From assembly GCF_016862635.1 (NCBI RefSeq), contig NZ_BONI01000008.1:62001-126000 (forward strand): DNA of 64,000 nucleotides, written 5' to 3'. This DNA comes from Catellatospora coxensis (GTDB lineage: Bacteria > Actinomycetota > Actinomycetes > Mycobacteriales > Micromonosporaceae). Below, in pieces: positions 43,205-53,038 of this stretch. The notes under the pieces are model-generated. The model was not told the origin of the DNA, did no database searches, and saw only the letters and a program-made list of their open reading frames with translations. Numbering within the stretch: position 1 is the stretch's first letter; every line of letters begins with the position of its first letter. The translations under genes and the position numbers were made by a program.

Positions 43205-45444
43205 TGAGCAGGGCCGATGCGACCGACGGACGGGGCCGGAAGAAGGGCCGCGGCGAGGCCGAGGAGGTCCCGCAGGAGGAGACCGGCTGGCTCGACGACC
43301 TGCGTGGCGCGAAGCAGGCCAAGGACCAGTTCGACGACGCGGACTTCACCGACGGCGGCAGCAGCCGCTGGGACAAGCTGAGCGCGCTGAGCGACGACGC
43401 CCCCGCGGGCCGTGGCGCCCCCAAGGCTCCCGCTGACGCCGGTCGCCGCCCGCGCGGCGGCGACGCTCCGGCGGGCCGGCGGGGCGTCGAGGACACCGCC
43501 GGTGGCCGCCGTCCCGCCGAGGAGCCCACGGGTGGCGTCCGCCGTCCCGCCGAGGACCCCATGGGCGGTGGCCGCCGCGCTGCCGAGGAGCCGACGGGTG
43601 GTGGCCGCCGCGCGGCTGAGGAACCCGTCGGCGGTGCCCGCCGTGCGGGTGAGGACACCCAGGGCGGCCGCAGGCGCACGCCGGAGGAGCCGCCTTCGGG
43701 CCGCCGCCGCGCTGACGATGAGCCTGCCGGTCGCCGCCGTGCAGGTGAGGACCCGGCGGGCGGGTTCCGCGCCGCCGGTGAGGACACGCTGAGCGGCCGC
43801 CGCCGCGCCGAGGAGGAGCCCGCGGGCCGCCGCCGGGCCGAAGACGACACCGCCGCGGGTCGCCGCCGTGCCGGTGAGGACACGCAGACCGGTCGCCGCC
43901 GCGCTGACGAGGAGCCCACCGGCGGTCACCGCCGGGCGGCGGAGGAGCCGGTCGGCCGCCGGGCGGCGGAGGAGCCGCCGGGTCGCCGGGCCGCCGCCGA
44001 CGACACCGGCAGCCGCCGCCACGTGGCGGACGAGCCCGCCGGCCGTCGTGCCGCCCGGCCGGAGCCGGAGGAGCCCCGCCGGGGCCGTCCCGAGCCCGCG
44101 CCGGTCGAGCCGCAGCCGGGCCGTGGCCGCCCGGAGCAGGCGCTGCGCAAGCCGGGCGGGGAGCCGCCGGTGGTGCGCCGCCGCGAGATGGACCCCACCC
44201 GAACCGGTGAGATGCCCCGTGCCGTCGGCAACCCGCCCCCCGCCGACGGCGGTCGCGGCCGTCCGGGCATGCCGGCCGGCCCGGCGGGCAAGCCCGCGAC
44301 GCCGCCGGCCCGGCCGGAGCCGCAGCGCGCGGGCTTCCCGGCCGTCGCCCCGGTCTCCCCGGCCCGCCCGAACCGCGGCGGCGTGCCCGTTCCGCCGGTC
44401 GGCCCGCCGCCGCAGGGCGGCCCCGCCCCGCTCGGCGGCATGCCGCCGCAGGCCGGTCCCCACGCGGGCCCCGGACCTGCCGCCCCGCACGCCGGGCCCG
44501 CCGGCCCGATGCCCGGCCCGCACGCCGGACCCGCTCCCGCCGGGCCGATGCCCGGCCCGCACGCGGGTCCGGGCCCGAAGCCGGGCGGTCCCGCCGCCGG
44601 CCCCGGCCCCGTCGGCGGTGGCCGCCCGCCCGGTCGGCCCGAGCCGATCGCGGTGCGCCCGCCGGACCCGAACGCCGTGGTGCCGCCGGCCGGCGACCGC
44701 CGCGCCGGACTGGCCGCGGGCGTCGACGCCATCCGCGGCGCCCGGTCGGAGGTGCGCAAGCAGCTGCGCGAGCAGCAGCGGCTGCGTATGTGGACGCTGA
44801 TCGCGCTGGTGGCCGTCGTGGTGGGCGCGCTGCCGTTCTACTTCGTGCTGCGCGCGGCGACCCGTGACCCGGTGCTGACCACGCTGGACGCGCTGGACGT
44901 GCCGTCGTGGGCGGTCACCGCCGGCAAGACCCAGGACAACATCTACGGCAGCCGCTGGTGCCTGATCGACTGCCGCTACCGCGAGCGCTCGCTGGAGTCG
45001 GCGCGGGGGATCGACGAGACGACCGAGGCGTACACCAAGGCCCTCACCGACGCGGGCTGGGCCCGCTGGAACGTGCCCAGCTGCGTGCTGGACGAGGGCA
45101 CCGAGGGCAAGTTCTCCTGCTGGCGGCGCGACGAGTTCACGCTGGACCTGTGGGTCCGTCCGATCACCACCCCGGAGTGCACGGACCTGCTGCGCAACCG
45201 GCCGACCGTCGGCCCCAGCCAGGAGCCGGCGGCGCAGCCGAGCGCCGACCCGTCGGCGGCCCCGGCCGGTGACCCGGACGCCTGCAAGGGCTCCGCGGTG
45301 ACGATCAAGGTGCTGAACACGGTCGCCGACGACCGCATCCGGTTCACCGCCGATCCGAACGGCGAGCAGGGCACGGGCGGGGACGAGGAGACCGGCGAGG
45401 AGACCGGCACGGAGAGTCCTGCCCCGACACCGTCGGCGAGCTGA
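43204..45444 (+). CDS. Large membrane protein with disordered Arg/Glu repeats and Cys-rich outer domain
   Basis: 746 residues, no family recognised. Residues about 1-60 are acidic with a Trp-containing helix (EETGWLDDLRGAKQAKDQFD). Residues about 80-310 are 15 or more degenerate 12-17-residue repeats around GRRRA-x-E(E/D)(E/P). Residues about 310-510 are Pro/Gly-rich (PMPGPHAGP repeats). A coiled stretch leads into one membrane helix (about 529-550, LIALVAVVVGALPFYFVL). The outside domain (about 550-690) has six or more cysteines (WCLIDCRYRERS, SCVLD, FSCWRRDEF, PECTDLL). ATG 43204 overlaps the rarA stop. The charged cytoplasmic repeats suggest a scaffold or cell-envelope role; this is inference. 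Confidence 0.8.
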   Translation: MSRADATDGRGRKKGRGEAEEVPQEETGWLDDLRGAKQAKDQFDDADFTDGGSSRWDKLSALSDDAPAGRGAPKAPADAGRRPRGGDAPAGRRGVEDTAGGRRPAEEPTGGVRRPAEDPMGGGRRAAEEPTGGGRRAAEEPVGGARRAGEDTQGGRRRTPEEPPSGRRRADDEPAGRRRAGEDPAGGFRAAGEDTLSGRRRAEEEPAGRRRAEDDTAAGRRRAGEDTQTGRRRADEEPTGGHRRAAEEPVGRRAAEEPPGRRAAADDTGSRRHVADEPAGRRAARPEPEEPRRGRPEPAPVEPQPGRGRPEQALRKPGGEPPVVRRREMDPTRTGEMPRAVGNPPPADGGRGRPGMPAGPAGKPATPPARPEPQRAGFPAVAPVSPARPNRGGVPVPPVGPPPQGGPAPLGGMPPQAGPHAGPGPAAPHAGPAGPMPGPHAGPAPAGPMPGPHAGPGPKPGGPAAGPGPVGGGRPPGRPEPIAVRPPDPNAVVPPAGDRRAGLAAGVDAIRGARSEVRKQLREQQRLRMWTLIALVAVVVGALPFYFVLRAATRDPVLTTLDALDVPSWAVTAGKTQDNIYGSRWCLIDCRYRERSLESARGIDETTEAYTKALTDAGWARWNVPSCVLDEGTEGKFSCWRRDEFTLDLWVRPITTPECTDLLRNRPTVGPSQEPAAQPSADPSAAPAGDPDACKGSAVTIKVLNTVADDRIRFTADPNGEQGTGGDEETGEETGTESPAPTPSAS

Positions 45445-45524
45445 GCCCGGCTGCTGCGAGCGCCGTCGCGGCGGGCGGTAGGGTCTGCACGTCAGGACAA
45501 AGTGCGACGTGCGGAGGATGTGGC

Positions 45525-45977
45525 ATGTCTGGAGGCGAGATCGCGGCGCTGATCGCGGCGGGTGCGTTCGCGATGCTGGTGCTGGTGCTTGCCGTGCCGA
45601 TCCTGCGGCTGCGGCACACCGTCGACGCCGCCACGGTGACGTTGCGGCAGGTCAGCCAGCGTACGGGCCCGATCCTGGACAACGTGAACCTGACCGTCGA
45701 CAACGTCAACACGGCGCTCGGCCAGACCCAGGTCACGCTGGACGGGGTGAACGTGCAGCTGGCGAAGGTCGACGTGATGACCCAGCACCTGGCGGCGACC
45801 ACGGCGAACGTGTCGAACCTGGTGAGCGTCGTCACGGCGACCGCGGCGAGCCCGCTGGTGAAGGCGGCCGCGTTCACGTACGGCGTACGGCGCGCGACGG
45901 CGGCCCGCAAGGAGGCCGACGAGGCGAAGTCGGTGCGCGACGAGCTCAAGGCGCGCAAGCGCACCCGGCGGGGCTGA
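45525..45977 (+). CDS. DUF948 membrane protein
   Basis: 150 residues. An N-terminal membrane helix ([20 protein letters not shown], about 6-25) is followed by a helical region with heptad-like repeats ([20 protein letters not shown]) that resembles the DUF948/chemotaxis-like coiled coil, and a basic C-terminal tail. Function unknown. Its place between rarA and alaS is conserved in many actinobacteria. GGAGG lies 10 bp upstream of the ATG, and the next gene starts 3 bp after the stop. Confidence 0.85.
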   Translation: MSGGEIAALIAAGAFAMLVLVLAVPILRLRHTVDAATVTLRQVSQRTGPILDNVNLTVDNVNTALGQTQVTLDGVNVQLAKVDVMTQHLAATTANVSNLVSVVTATAASPLVKAAAFTYGVRRATAARKEADEAKSVRDELKARKRTRRG

Positions 45978-45980
45978 GCC

Positions 45981-46298
45981 ATGATCCGCAGGTTGCTGTG
46001 GCTCGGGGTGGGCATCGGCGTCGGCGTCGTGGTGGTGCGGTTGGTGACCCGCCAGGCGCGCAAGTTCACCCCGGCCGGGCTGGCCGGGACCGCCCAGGAA
46101 TCCATTGGTCACGCCGCGGGCTCGGTGCGAAGCTTTATGGACGACGTCCGCGACGGCATGGCCGACCGCGAGGACCAGCTCTTCGCCGCCTTCGAGGACG
46201 GCGTGTCGATCGAGCCCGTCGACCTGCCCTGGGCGCACGGGGTCGGCAGCAAGTTCTATCAGTTCAAGCAGCAGCAGGAAGGCGAGCAGCAGCGATGA
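45981..46298 (+). CDS. Small single-pass membrane protein upstream of alaS
   Basis: 105 residues. One N-terminal membrane helix ([20 protein letters not shown]), then a helical hydrophilic domain ([20 protein letters not shown]). No function known; small proteins of this type commonly sit between the DUF948 gene and alaS. The stop overlaps the alaS ATG, so the two are translationally coupled. Confidence 0.82.
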   Translation: MIRRLLWLGVGIGVGVVVVRLVTRQARKFTPAGLAGTAQESIGHAAGSVRSFMDDVRDGMADREDQLFAAFEDGVSIEPVDLPWAHGVGSKFYQFKQQQEGEQQR

Positions 46299-48973
46299 GG
46301 ACCGCGGAAGTCAAGCGACGGTTTCTGGCGCACTTCGAGGCCAACGGGCACACCGTGGTTCCGAGCGCTCCACTGCCGGCCATCGACGATCCGAACCTGC
46401 TGTTCGTCAACGCCGGCATGGTGCAGTTCGTGCCCTACTTCCTGGGCCAGCAGACCCCGCCGTTCCGGCGCGCGGTCAGCGTGCAGAAGTGCATCCGGAC
46501 GCCGGACATCGACGAGGTCGGCAAGACGTCCCGGCACGGCACGTTCTTCCAGATGAACGGCAATTTCTCCTTCGGTGACTATTTCAAGGAGGAGGCGATC
46601 CGCCTCTCCTGGGACCTGATCACCAAGCCGATCGAGGCCGGCGGCTTCGGGATCGACCAGGAGAAGATCTGGGCGACGGTGTATCTCGACGACGACGAGT
46701 CGATCGGGTTCTGGCGCGCGGTCGGCCTGCCCGCGGAGCGCATCGTGCGCCGCGGCAAGGCGGACAACTTCTGGTCCATGGGCATCCCGGGGCCGTGCGG
46801 CCCGTGCTCGGAGATCTACGTCGACCGCGGGCCGGCGTACGGCCGCGAGGGCGGTCCGGAGGTCGACGAGGACCGCTACATGGAGATCTGGAACAACGTC
46901 TTCATGCAGTACGAGCGGGGCCCCGGCACCGACAAGGAGAACTACCCGATCCTGGGCGAGCTGCCGGCGCAGAACATCGACACCGGCATGGGCCTGGAGC
47001 GCATGGCGTCGATCATGCAGGGCGTGGACAACCTCTACGAGATCGACGAGGTCCGCCCGCTGATCGACAAGGCGTGCGAGCTGACCGGCAAGCGCTACAA
47101 CGTCAGCCACACCACCACCGCGGCCGAGTCGCACCCCGACGACGTGCGCCTGCGCGTCATCGCCGACCATGTGCGCACCTCGCTGATGCTGATCGGCGAC
47201 GGCGTGACCCCGTCCAACGAGGGCCGCGGCTACGTGCTGCGCCGCATCATGCGCCGGGCGATCCGGGCGATGCGCCTGCTCGGCTACGAGGACCCGGCGC
47301 TGCCGGAGCTGCTGCCGGTGGCCCGCGACTCGATGTCGCCGTCGTACCCGGAGATCGCGACCGACTTCGGCCGCATCTCGCAGTACGCGTACGCGGAGGA
47401 GGAGGCGTTCCGTAGCACGCTGCGCGCGGGCACCACGATCCTGGACGTGGCGGTCGCGGACACCAAGAAGTCCGGCGGCAAGACGCTGACCGGTGACAAG
47501 GCGTTCCAGCTGCACGACACGTACGGCTTCCCGATCGACCTGACCCTGGAGATCGCGGCCGAGCAGGGCCTGTCGGTGGACACCGACGGGTTCAAGCGGC
47601 TGATGGCCGAGCAGCGCAAGCGCGCGAAGGCCGACGCGCAGGCGCGCAAGACGGGTCACGCCGACCTGTCGGCGTACCGGGGCGCGCTGGACGCGGGCGG
47701 CGCGGTGGAGTTCACCGGCTACGCGGAGGTCTCGCGGGAGTCGAAGGTGCGCGCGCTGATCGGCAGCGGCGGCCTGATCACCTCGGCGGGCGAGGGCGAG
47801 CTGGTCGAGGTCGTGCTCGACGTCACCCCGTTCTACGCCGAGGGCGGCGGCCAGCTGCCCGACCTGGGCCTGATCACGGTCGGCGGCGGCAAGGTCGAGG
47901 TGCTCGACGTGCAGCAGCCGCTGCCGGGCCTGATCGTGCACAAGGCGCGGGTCGTCGAGGGCGAGGTCCGCTCCGGCGAGGCCGGCTACGCCCAGATCGA
48001 CGTGGAGCGCCGCCGGGCGATCTCCCGCGCGCACACCGCGACGCACCTGGTGCACCAGACGATGCGCAACTTCCTCGGCGGGTCGGCGACCCAGGCGGGT
48101 TCGCTGAACGCGCCGGGCCGGCTGCGGTTCGACTTCAACACGCCCGGCGCGGTGCCGGCCAGCGTGCTGACCGACGTCGAGCAGCAGGTCAACGAGGTGC
48201 TGATGAGCGACCTGGAGGTGCGCGCGTTCGTCACCTCGCAGGCCGAGGCCAAGCGGCTGGGCGCGATGGCGCTGTTCGGCGAGAAGTACGGCGAGTACGT
48301 GCGCGTCGTCGAGGTCGGCGAGTACGCGCGTGAGCTGTGCGGCGGCACCCACGCGGCCCGCTCGGGCCAGCTGGGCCTGGTGAAGATCCTTTCGGAGGCG
48401 TCGATCGGCTCCGGCGTGCGCCGGGTCGACGCGCTGGTCGGCATGGACGCGTTCCGGCACCTGGCCAAGGAGCACCTGCTGGTGTCGCGCCTGGCCGAGC
48501 TGTACCGGGTGCCGCGCGAGGAGGTCGGCGACCGGGTCGAGCAGACCGTGTCCCAGCTGCGCGACGCCGAGCGCGAGCTGGAGAAGATGCGCGCGCAGCT
48601 GGTGCTCGGCGGGGCCGCGGCGCTGGCCGAGGGCGCGCTGGACCTGGGCGGTGTGGCGTACGTGGGCACCGAGGCGCCGGAGGGCGCGGCAGTCAACGAC
48701 GTGCGCACCCTGGCGCAGGAGGTGCGCGGCCGCTTCCCGGCGGACCGTCCCGCGGTCGTCGCGGTGGCGGCCCGCGCCAACGGCAAGGCGTCGCTGATCG
48801 TGGCGATCAACGACGCGGCCAAGTCCCGGGGCCTGTCCGCGCAGGACCTGGTCAAGGGCGCGCTGTCCGGGCGCGGCGGCGGTAACGCCGACCTGGCGCA
48901 GGGCGGCGGCGTGCCGGCCGACCAGGCCCCGCACCTGCTGGGCGCGGTCCAGGCCGCAGTACAAACCCGCTAA
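46295..48973 (+). CDS. alaS: Alanyl-tRNA synthetase
   Basis: 892 residues, full-length. Catalytic class II domain with [15 protein letters not shown] and the motif [19 protein letters not shown], tRNA-recognition domain (about 250-460), editing domain with the zinc-type [12 protein letters not shown] (the HxxxH) and [13 protein letters not shown], and the C-terminal DHH-associated domain ending [20 protein letters not shown]. It charges tRNA-Ala and clears misacylated tRNA. The ATG at 46295 overlaps the previous stop. Two hairpins separate it from ruvX. Confidence 0.96.
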   Translation: MRTAEVKRRFLAHFEANGHTVVPSAPLPAIDDPNLLFVNAGMVQFVPYFLGQQTPPFRRAVSVQKCIRTPDIDEVGKTSRHGTFFQMNGNFSFGDYFKEEAIRLSWDLITKPIEAGGFGIDQEKIWATVYLDDDESIGFWRAVGLPAERIVRRGKADNFWSMGIPGPCGPCSEIYVDRGPAYGREGGPEVDEDRYMEIWNNVFMQYERGPGTDKENYPILGELPAQNIDTGMGLERMASIMQGVDNLYEIDEVRPLIDKACELTGKRYNVSHTTTAAESHPDDVRLRVIADHVRTSLMLIGDGVTPSNEGRGYVLRRIMRRAIRAMRLLGYEDPALPELLPVARDSMSPSYPEIATDFGRISQYAYAEEEAFRSTLRAGTTILDVAVADTKKSGGKTLTGDKAFQLHDTYGFPIDLTLEIAAEQGLSVDTDGFKRLMAEQRKRAKADAQARKTGHADLSAYRGALDAGGAVEFTGYAEVSRESKVRALIGSGGLITSAGEGELVEVVLDVTPFYAEGGGQLPDLGLITVGGGKVEVLDVQQPLPGLIVHKARVVEGEVRSGEAGYAQIDVERRRAISRAHTATHLVHQTMRNFLGGSATQAGSLNAPGRLRFDFNTPGAVPASVLTDVEQQVNEVLMSDLEVRAFVTSQAEAKRLGAMALFGEKYGEYVRVVEVGEYARELCGGTHAARSGQLGLVKILSEASIGSGVRRVDALVGMDAFRHLAKEHLLVSRLAELYRVPREEVGDRVEQTVSQLRDAERELEKMRAQLVLGGAAALAEGALDLGGVAYVGTEAPEGAAVNDVRTLAQEVRGRFPADRPAVVAVAARANGKASLIVAINDAAKSRGLSAQDLVKGALSGRGGGNADLAQGGGVPADQAPHLLGAVQAAVQTR

Positions 48974-48978
48974 GGCGA

Positions 48979-49026
48979 AGGAAGGGCACCTTCTTATCGT
49001 TTTCCGATGTAGAAGGTGCCCTTCCT
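48979..49026. repeat. Family A palindrome between alaS and ruvX
   Basis: Perfect 16-bp arms AGGAAGGGCACCTTCT (48979-48994) and AGAAGGTGCCCTTCCT (49011-49026) start 6 bp after the alaS stop. Unlike most copies it lies between genes in the same direction. Confidence 0.78.
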
Positions 49027-49059
49027 AGCCGCCGGAGGCGGCGGTGACGGAGATCCGGC

Positions 49060-49105
49060 GAGGGCACCTTCGCGACGCGCGCAGCGTCGGCGGAGGTGCC
49101 CTCGG
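49060..49105 (+). terminator. Second hairpin upstream of ruvX
   Basis: GAGGGCACCT and AGGTGCCCTC are complementary, with an inner GACGC/GCGTC stem. It resembles a shortened family A arm and is followed by GTGTTTCGTTT. It may terminate alaS, in which case ruvX needs its own promoter. Confidence 0.6.
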
Positions 49106-49138
49106 TGTTTCGTTTGCTGATCGGAAGGAGTGACGGCG

Positions 49139-49597
49139 ATGACGTGGACCCGCGGGGTGCGGCTGGGGATCGACGTGGGTTCGGTGCGGATCGGGGTGGC
49201 GGTGTGCGATCCGGACGGAATCCTGGCAACGCCGCTGGTCACAGTGGCTCGCCAGGCCAAAGCGGACGACTCTGACATTTCGGCTGATATGGTGGAGATC
49301 GCGCGCCTGGTGGCCGACCATGGCACGGTGGAGGTGGTGGTGGGACTGCCCATCAACCTCGCCGGGGTCGAGGGGCCGGCCGCCAAGCACGTGAGGGCAT
49401 ACGCCGACGCTCTGGCCGGTCTGATCGCGCCGGTGCCGGTGGTGCTCGCTGACGAGAGGATGTCCACCGTCACGGCCACCCGGCGGCTCGCCGACCGCGG
49501 TGTCCGGGGCAAGAAGCAGCGTGCGGTCGTCGACCAGGCGGCCGCGGTGGAGATCCTGCAGGGTTGGCTCGACGCGCAGCGAAGGCGAGCAGGATGA
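49139..49597 (+). CDS. ruvX: Putative pre-16S rRNA nuclease RuvX/YqgF
   Basis: 152 residues, typical length. RNase H-like fold with GIDVGSVRIGVAVCD (first acidic site), VVVGLPINLAGVEGPAAKHV, VLADERMSTVTA and a C-terminal KKQRAVVDQAAAVEILQ (Asp). Family members process 16S rRNA ends. GGAAGGAG 8 bp before ATG 49139 decides the start; GTG 49130 lies inside that site. The mltG gene overlaps the stop (ATGA). Confidence 0.94.
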   Translation: MTWTRGVRLGIDVGSVRIGVAVCDPDGILATPLVTVARQAKADDSDISADMVEIARLVADHGTVEVVVGLPINLAGVEGPAAKHVRAYADALAGLIAPVPVVLADERMSTVTATRRLADRGVRGKKQRAVVDQAAAVEILQGWLDAQRRRAG

Positions 49598-50817
49598 TCG
49601 ACGAACTGGACCGTGCTTTCGACGACGACCACGACGAAGATCCCCGGCAGCAACTGCCGCCGGGCGAGGCGAGTCGTCAACGCAGGCGGTTCGGTTGGAT
49701 GAGGTCCGTGCTCGCCATGGGCCTGGCCCTGGTGCTGCTCGGGGCGCTGGGCATCGGCGCCGTGGTGGTGTACCAGAAGATCAGCGGGGCGCTGGGCACC
49801 TCGGACTGGGAGACCTCGGCCGACGGCGCCGAGGTGCAGATCGAGATCAAGAGCGGCGACACGCAGGCCGAGATCGCCCGCACCCTGAAGGCGGCCGGCG
49901 TGATCGCCAGCGAGAAGGCCTTCATCGAGGCGGGCGAGCGCAACCCGGACGCGCTGCGCATCCAGCCCGGCTTCTACAAGATGCGCACCCACATGAGCGC
50001 CAAGGACGCGGTGCTGCACCTGCTGGACCTGAAGAACCGCATCGTCAACGGGATCACCATCCCGGAGGGGCTCAGCTCGTTCCGGGTGTTCAAGCTGCTG
50101 TCGGCCAGGACCGGCATCCCCGAGGCGGACTTCAAGGCCGCCGCGAAGGACCCGATCGCGCTCGGGGTGCCCGACTGGTGGTTCAACCGCACCGACGACA
50201 AGAAGGTCAAGCCGTCGGTCGAGGGCTTCCTGTTCCCCGACACGTACGAGTTCGCGCCCAACGCCACCGCGGAGAGCATGCTGCGGGTCATGGTCAACCG
50301 CTTCCTCACCGTCACGGGCAGCATGAACTTCGCCGAGACGGTCCCGGCGCAGCTCGGCGGGATCGCGCCGTACGAGGCGCTGATCGTGGCCTCGCTGGCC
50401 CAGGCCGAGGCGGGCAACGCCGACGACTTCGGCAAGGTGGCCCGGGTCGCCTACAACCGGGTCTACAAGCGGATCCCCGATCTGACCTGTGCCTGCTTCC
50501 AGTTCGACGTGACCGTGAACTACTCGCGCGAGCTGGCCGGCAAGGACCCCAAGCCGTCCAGCGGGCTCACCCACGACGAGCTGACCGACGAGAAGAACCC
50601 TTACAACCGCAACGCCGAGGGGATGATCCCCACCCCGATCAACAACCCGGGCAAAGCGGCGCTGGAGGGCGCGATGTCGCCGCCGAAGGGCGACTGGTAC
50701 TACTTCGTGGCGACCGACAAGGAGGGCCACTCGGCCTTCTCGGAGACGTTCGAGGAGTTCTGCGAGGACAACGAGACGGCCGTGAAGAACAAGGTGCTCG
50801 AGCAGAGCTCTTGCTGA
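49594..50817 (+). CDS. mltG: Endolytic murein transglycosylase MltG, copy 1
   Basis: 407 residues. An acidic cytoplasmic N-terminus (DRAFDDDHDEDPRQQ), a membrane helix (about 34-56) and an extracytoplasmic YceG domain. The LysM-like part contains EIKSGDTQAEIARTLKAAGV. The catalytic part has VASLAQAEAGNADDFGKVAR (Glu in QAE) and TPINNPGKAALEGA. MltG cleaves nascent glycan strands during wall synthesis. The gene overlaps ruvX, the usual actinobacterial location. Cysteines in CACFQFD, FCEDN and the C-terminal SSC are shared with the other two copies. Confidence 0.92.
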   Translation: MIDELDRAFDDDHDEDPRQQLPPGEASRQRRRFGWMRSVLAMGLALVLLGALGIGAVVVYQKISGALGTSDWETSADGAEVQIEIKSGDTQAEIARTLKAAGVIASEKAFIEAGERNPDALRIQPGFYKMRTHMSAKDAVLHLLDLKNRIVNGITIPEGLSSFRVFKLLSARTGIPEADFKAAAKDPIALGVPDWWFNRTDDKKVKPSVEGFLFPDTYEFAPNATAESMLRVMVNRFLTVTGSMNFAETVPAQLGGIAPYEALIVASLAQAEAGNADDFGKVARVAYNRVYKRIPDLTCACFQFDVTVNYSRELAGKDPKPSSGLTHDELTDEKNPYNRNAEGMIPTPINNPGKAALEGAMSPPKGDWYYFVATDKEGHSAFSETFEEFCEDNETAVKNKVLEQSSC

Positions 50818-50950
50818 GCCGCCCGTCTTGTCCGAATAAGCCCGTTAGATCCTGGGCGGCGGCTGAAAACCCACCGTCCGCCCGGGGGTGTGCAAAACCC
50901 TTCACGTGTAACGTAGCCGCCGATGGCGACCCGTACGTGAGAGGGCACCG

Positions 50951-52195
50951 ATGACTGACGAGCTTTTCCTGTCGTTCGAGGAGCATCCCGAGCGCGGCCA
51001 ACAGCGGCGTCGGCACGGGGTGGACAACAACCGTGGCCGGAACAACAAGAAGAAGAAAAAGAAGAAGAAGCGCGGCCGCTCCTTCCTCGCCCTCTTCCTC
51101 ACGCTGTTCCTGCTCGGCGGTCTGGCCGGCGGCGCGTACCTGGGCTACGACAAGATCAAGAATCTGCTGGTCACCCCCGACTACACCAGCGCGGCCACCT
51201 CCGCCGAGGTCGAGGTCGAGATCAAGCAGGGCTCCCGCGGCCTGGACATGGCCGAGGTGCTCAAGCAGCACGATGTGATCAAGAGCGAGCAGGCGTTCAT
51301 CGAGGCGTGGGAGCAGAACCCCGATGCCAAGAAGATCCAGCCCGGCCTGTACAAGCTGCGCGTGCAGATCAGCGCCGCCGACGCGATCACGATGCTGCTG
51401 GACACCAAGAACCGCCTCGTGAACGGCATCCTCATCGCCGAAGGCATGTCCACCTTCAAGATCTACAAGGTGTTGTCGGAGAAGCTGGGCATCCCCGAGG
51501 CCGATTTCAAGGCCGCCGCCAAGGACCCGATCGCGCTCGGCGTGCCGGCGTGGTGGTTCAAGCGGGAGGACGGCAAGAAGGAGAGCCGCTCGATCGAGGG
51601 CTTCCTGTTCCCCGACACCTACGAGTTCCCGAAGAACGTGACCGCCAAGTCGGCCCTGTCGATGATGGTCGAGCGGTTCATGAAGGTCACCGGGGACATG
51701 GGCTACGCCGACGCGGCCGCGAAGCTGAACATCTCGCCCTACCAGGCGCTGATCGTGGCGTCGCTGGCCCAGGCCGAGGCGGGCAACGCCGACGACCTCG
51801 GCAAGGTCGCCCGGGTGTCCTACAACCGCGTGTTCAGTGACAAGGCCGTCGCCGAGATCGGCACCTGCCACTGCCTGCAGTTCGACGTGACCGTCAACTA
51901 CTCCCGTGAGATCGCCGGCAAGGACCCCAAGCCGTCCAGCGGGCTCACCCAGGCGGAGCTGACCGACCCGAAGAACCCCTACAACCGCAACGCCAAGGGC
52001 CTGCCGCCCACCCCGATCAACAACCCGGGGCAGAAGGCGCTGGAAGGTGCGGCCAACCCGCCCAAGGGTGACTGGATCTACTTCGTGGCCATCGACAAGG
52101 AGGGCCACTCGGCCTTCTCGGCGACCCACTCCCAGTTCTGCAGGGACAACAACACGGCCGTGAAGAACGGCGTGCTCAAGCAGAGCTCCTGCTGA
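50951..52195 (+). CDS. Endolytic murein transglycosylase MltG, copy 2
   Basis: 414 residues. The cytoplasmic tail ends in eight consecutive lysines followed by Arg-rich residues (about 34-45), then a membrane helix (FLALFLTLFLLGGLAGGAYL) and a YceG domain very similar to copy 1 (VASLAQAEAGNADDLGKVAR, PPTPINNPGQKALEGA). The catalytic Glu and all cysteines are kept, so it should be active. A 133-bp gap without clear terminator precedes it; GAGAGGG lies 6 bp before the ATG. Its stop overlaps aroE. Confidence 0.92.
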   Translation: MTDELFLSFEEHPERGQQRRRHGVDNNRGRNNKKKKKKKKRGRSFLALFLTLFLLGGLAGGAYLGYDKIKNLLVTPDYTSAATSAEVEVEIKQGSRGLDMAEVLKQHDVIKSEQAFIEAWEQNPDAKKIQPGLYKLRVQISAADAITMLLDTKNRLVNGILIAEGMSTFKIYKVLSEKLGIPEADFKAAAKDPIALGVPAWWFKREDGKKESRSIEGFLFPDTYEFPKNVTAKSALSMMVERFMKVTGDMGYADAAAKLNISPYQALIVASLAQAEAGNADDLGKVARVSYNRVFSDKAVAEIGTCHCLQFDVTVNYSREIAGKDPKPSSGLTQAELTDPKNPYNRNAKGLPPTPINNPGQKALEGAANPPKGDWIYFVAIDKEGHSAFSATHSQFCRDNNTAVKNGVLKQSSC

Positions 52196-53001
52196 TGCGC
52201 GCCGCGGTCCTCGGCAAGCCGGTCAGCCACTCGCTGTCGCCCGTCCTGCACAACGCGGGCTACGCGGCGGCGGGACTGACCGGCTGGTCGTACACCGCGA
52301 TCGAGTGCGCCGAGGCCGACCTGCCCGCCTTCGTGGCGGGCCTGGGGGCCGAGTGGGCGGGGCTGTCGCTGACCATGCCGCTCAAGGAGGTGGGGCTGAC
52401 CGTCGCGACGGCGGTCAGCCCGGTCGCCGCCGCGGTCGGAGCCGCCAACACGCTGGTCCACCAGCCGGACGGCAGCTGGCGGGCGGACAACACCGACGTG
52501 CCCGGCATGGTCGCCGCGCTGGGCGAAGCGGGCGTGACCACGGCGGCGCGGGTCGCCGTGCTCGGCGCGGGCGGCACCGCACGGGCCGCCGTGGCGGCCG
52601 CGGCGCGGCTCGGAGCCGAGTCCGTCATCGTGTACGCCCGCCGTCCCGAGGCGATCGACGAGCTGCGCCCGGTGGCCGACGCGCTCGGCGTGCCGCTGAC
52701 CGGCGCGGGCTGGGCGGCGGCGGAGGAGTGCGCCGCCGCCGACGTGGTGATCTCGACGGTGCCCAAGGGCGTCGCCGACCACCTGCAGGTGCCATGGCGG
52801 CCCAAGACGGTGCTGTTCGACGCGCTCTACGACCCGTGGCCGACCCCCCTGGCCGCCTCGGCGCAGCGCGCCGGCAACCGCATCGTGTCCGGATTGGACC
52901 TGCTGCTGAATCAGGCTCTGGGCCAGTTCGAGCAGTTCACGGGGGTTGCCGCGCCGGTCGAGGCGATGCGCGGGGCACTGCGGGATGCCCGTCGCGGTTA
53001 G
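52195..53001 (+). CDS. aroE: Shikimate dehydrogenase
   Basis: 268 residues. Reduces 3-dehydroshikimate with NADPH. GKPVSHSLSPVLHNAGY binds substrate, the catalytic Lys is in LTMPLKE, Asp in ADNTDVPG, and the NADP loop is VLGAGGTARA. The C-terminus ends GLDLLLNQALGQFEQFTG. The ATG overlaps the stop of MltG copy 2, and MltG copy 3 begins 38 bp downstream, so aroE lies inside the mltG array. Other aro genes of the pathway follow from 57.8 kb. Confidence 0.95.
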   Translation: MRAAVLGKPVSHSLSPVLHNAGYAAAGLTGWSYTAIECAEADLPAFVAGLGAEWAGLSLTMPLKEVGLTVATAVSPVAAAVGAANTLVHQPDGSWRADNTDVPGMVAALGEAGVTTAARVAVLGAGGTARAAVAAAARLGAESVIVYARRPEAIDELRPVADALGVPLTGAGWAAAEECAAADVVISTVPKGVADHLQVPWRPKTVLFDALYDPWPTPLAASAQRAGNRIVSGLDLLLNQALGQFEQFTGVAAPVEAMRGALRDARRG

Positions 53002-53038
53002 CCTGTCCGGGTCGGTGCGACCCTGGGGAGGCAAGCCG

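Noticed and set aside
43440-44100. Tandem repeats considered as a CRISPR array
   Set aside because: Units are degenerate, vary in length, have no spacers and keep an open reading frame; they encode protein repeats.
51040-51075. A/G-rich run in MltG copy 2 considered as a slippage or frameshift site
   Set aside because: It encodes eight Lys in frame and the full-length protein continues normally.
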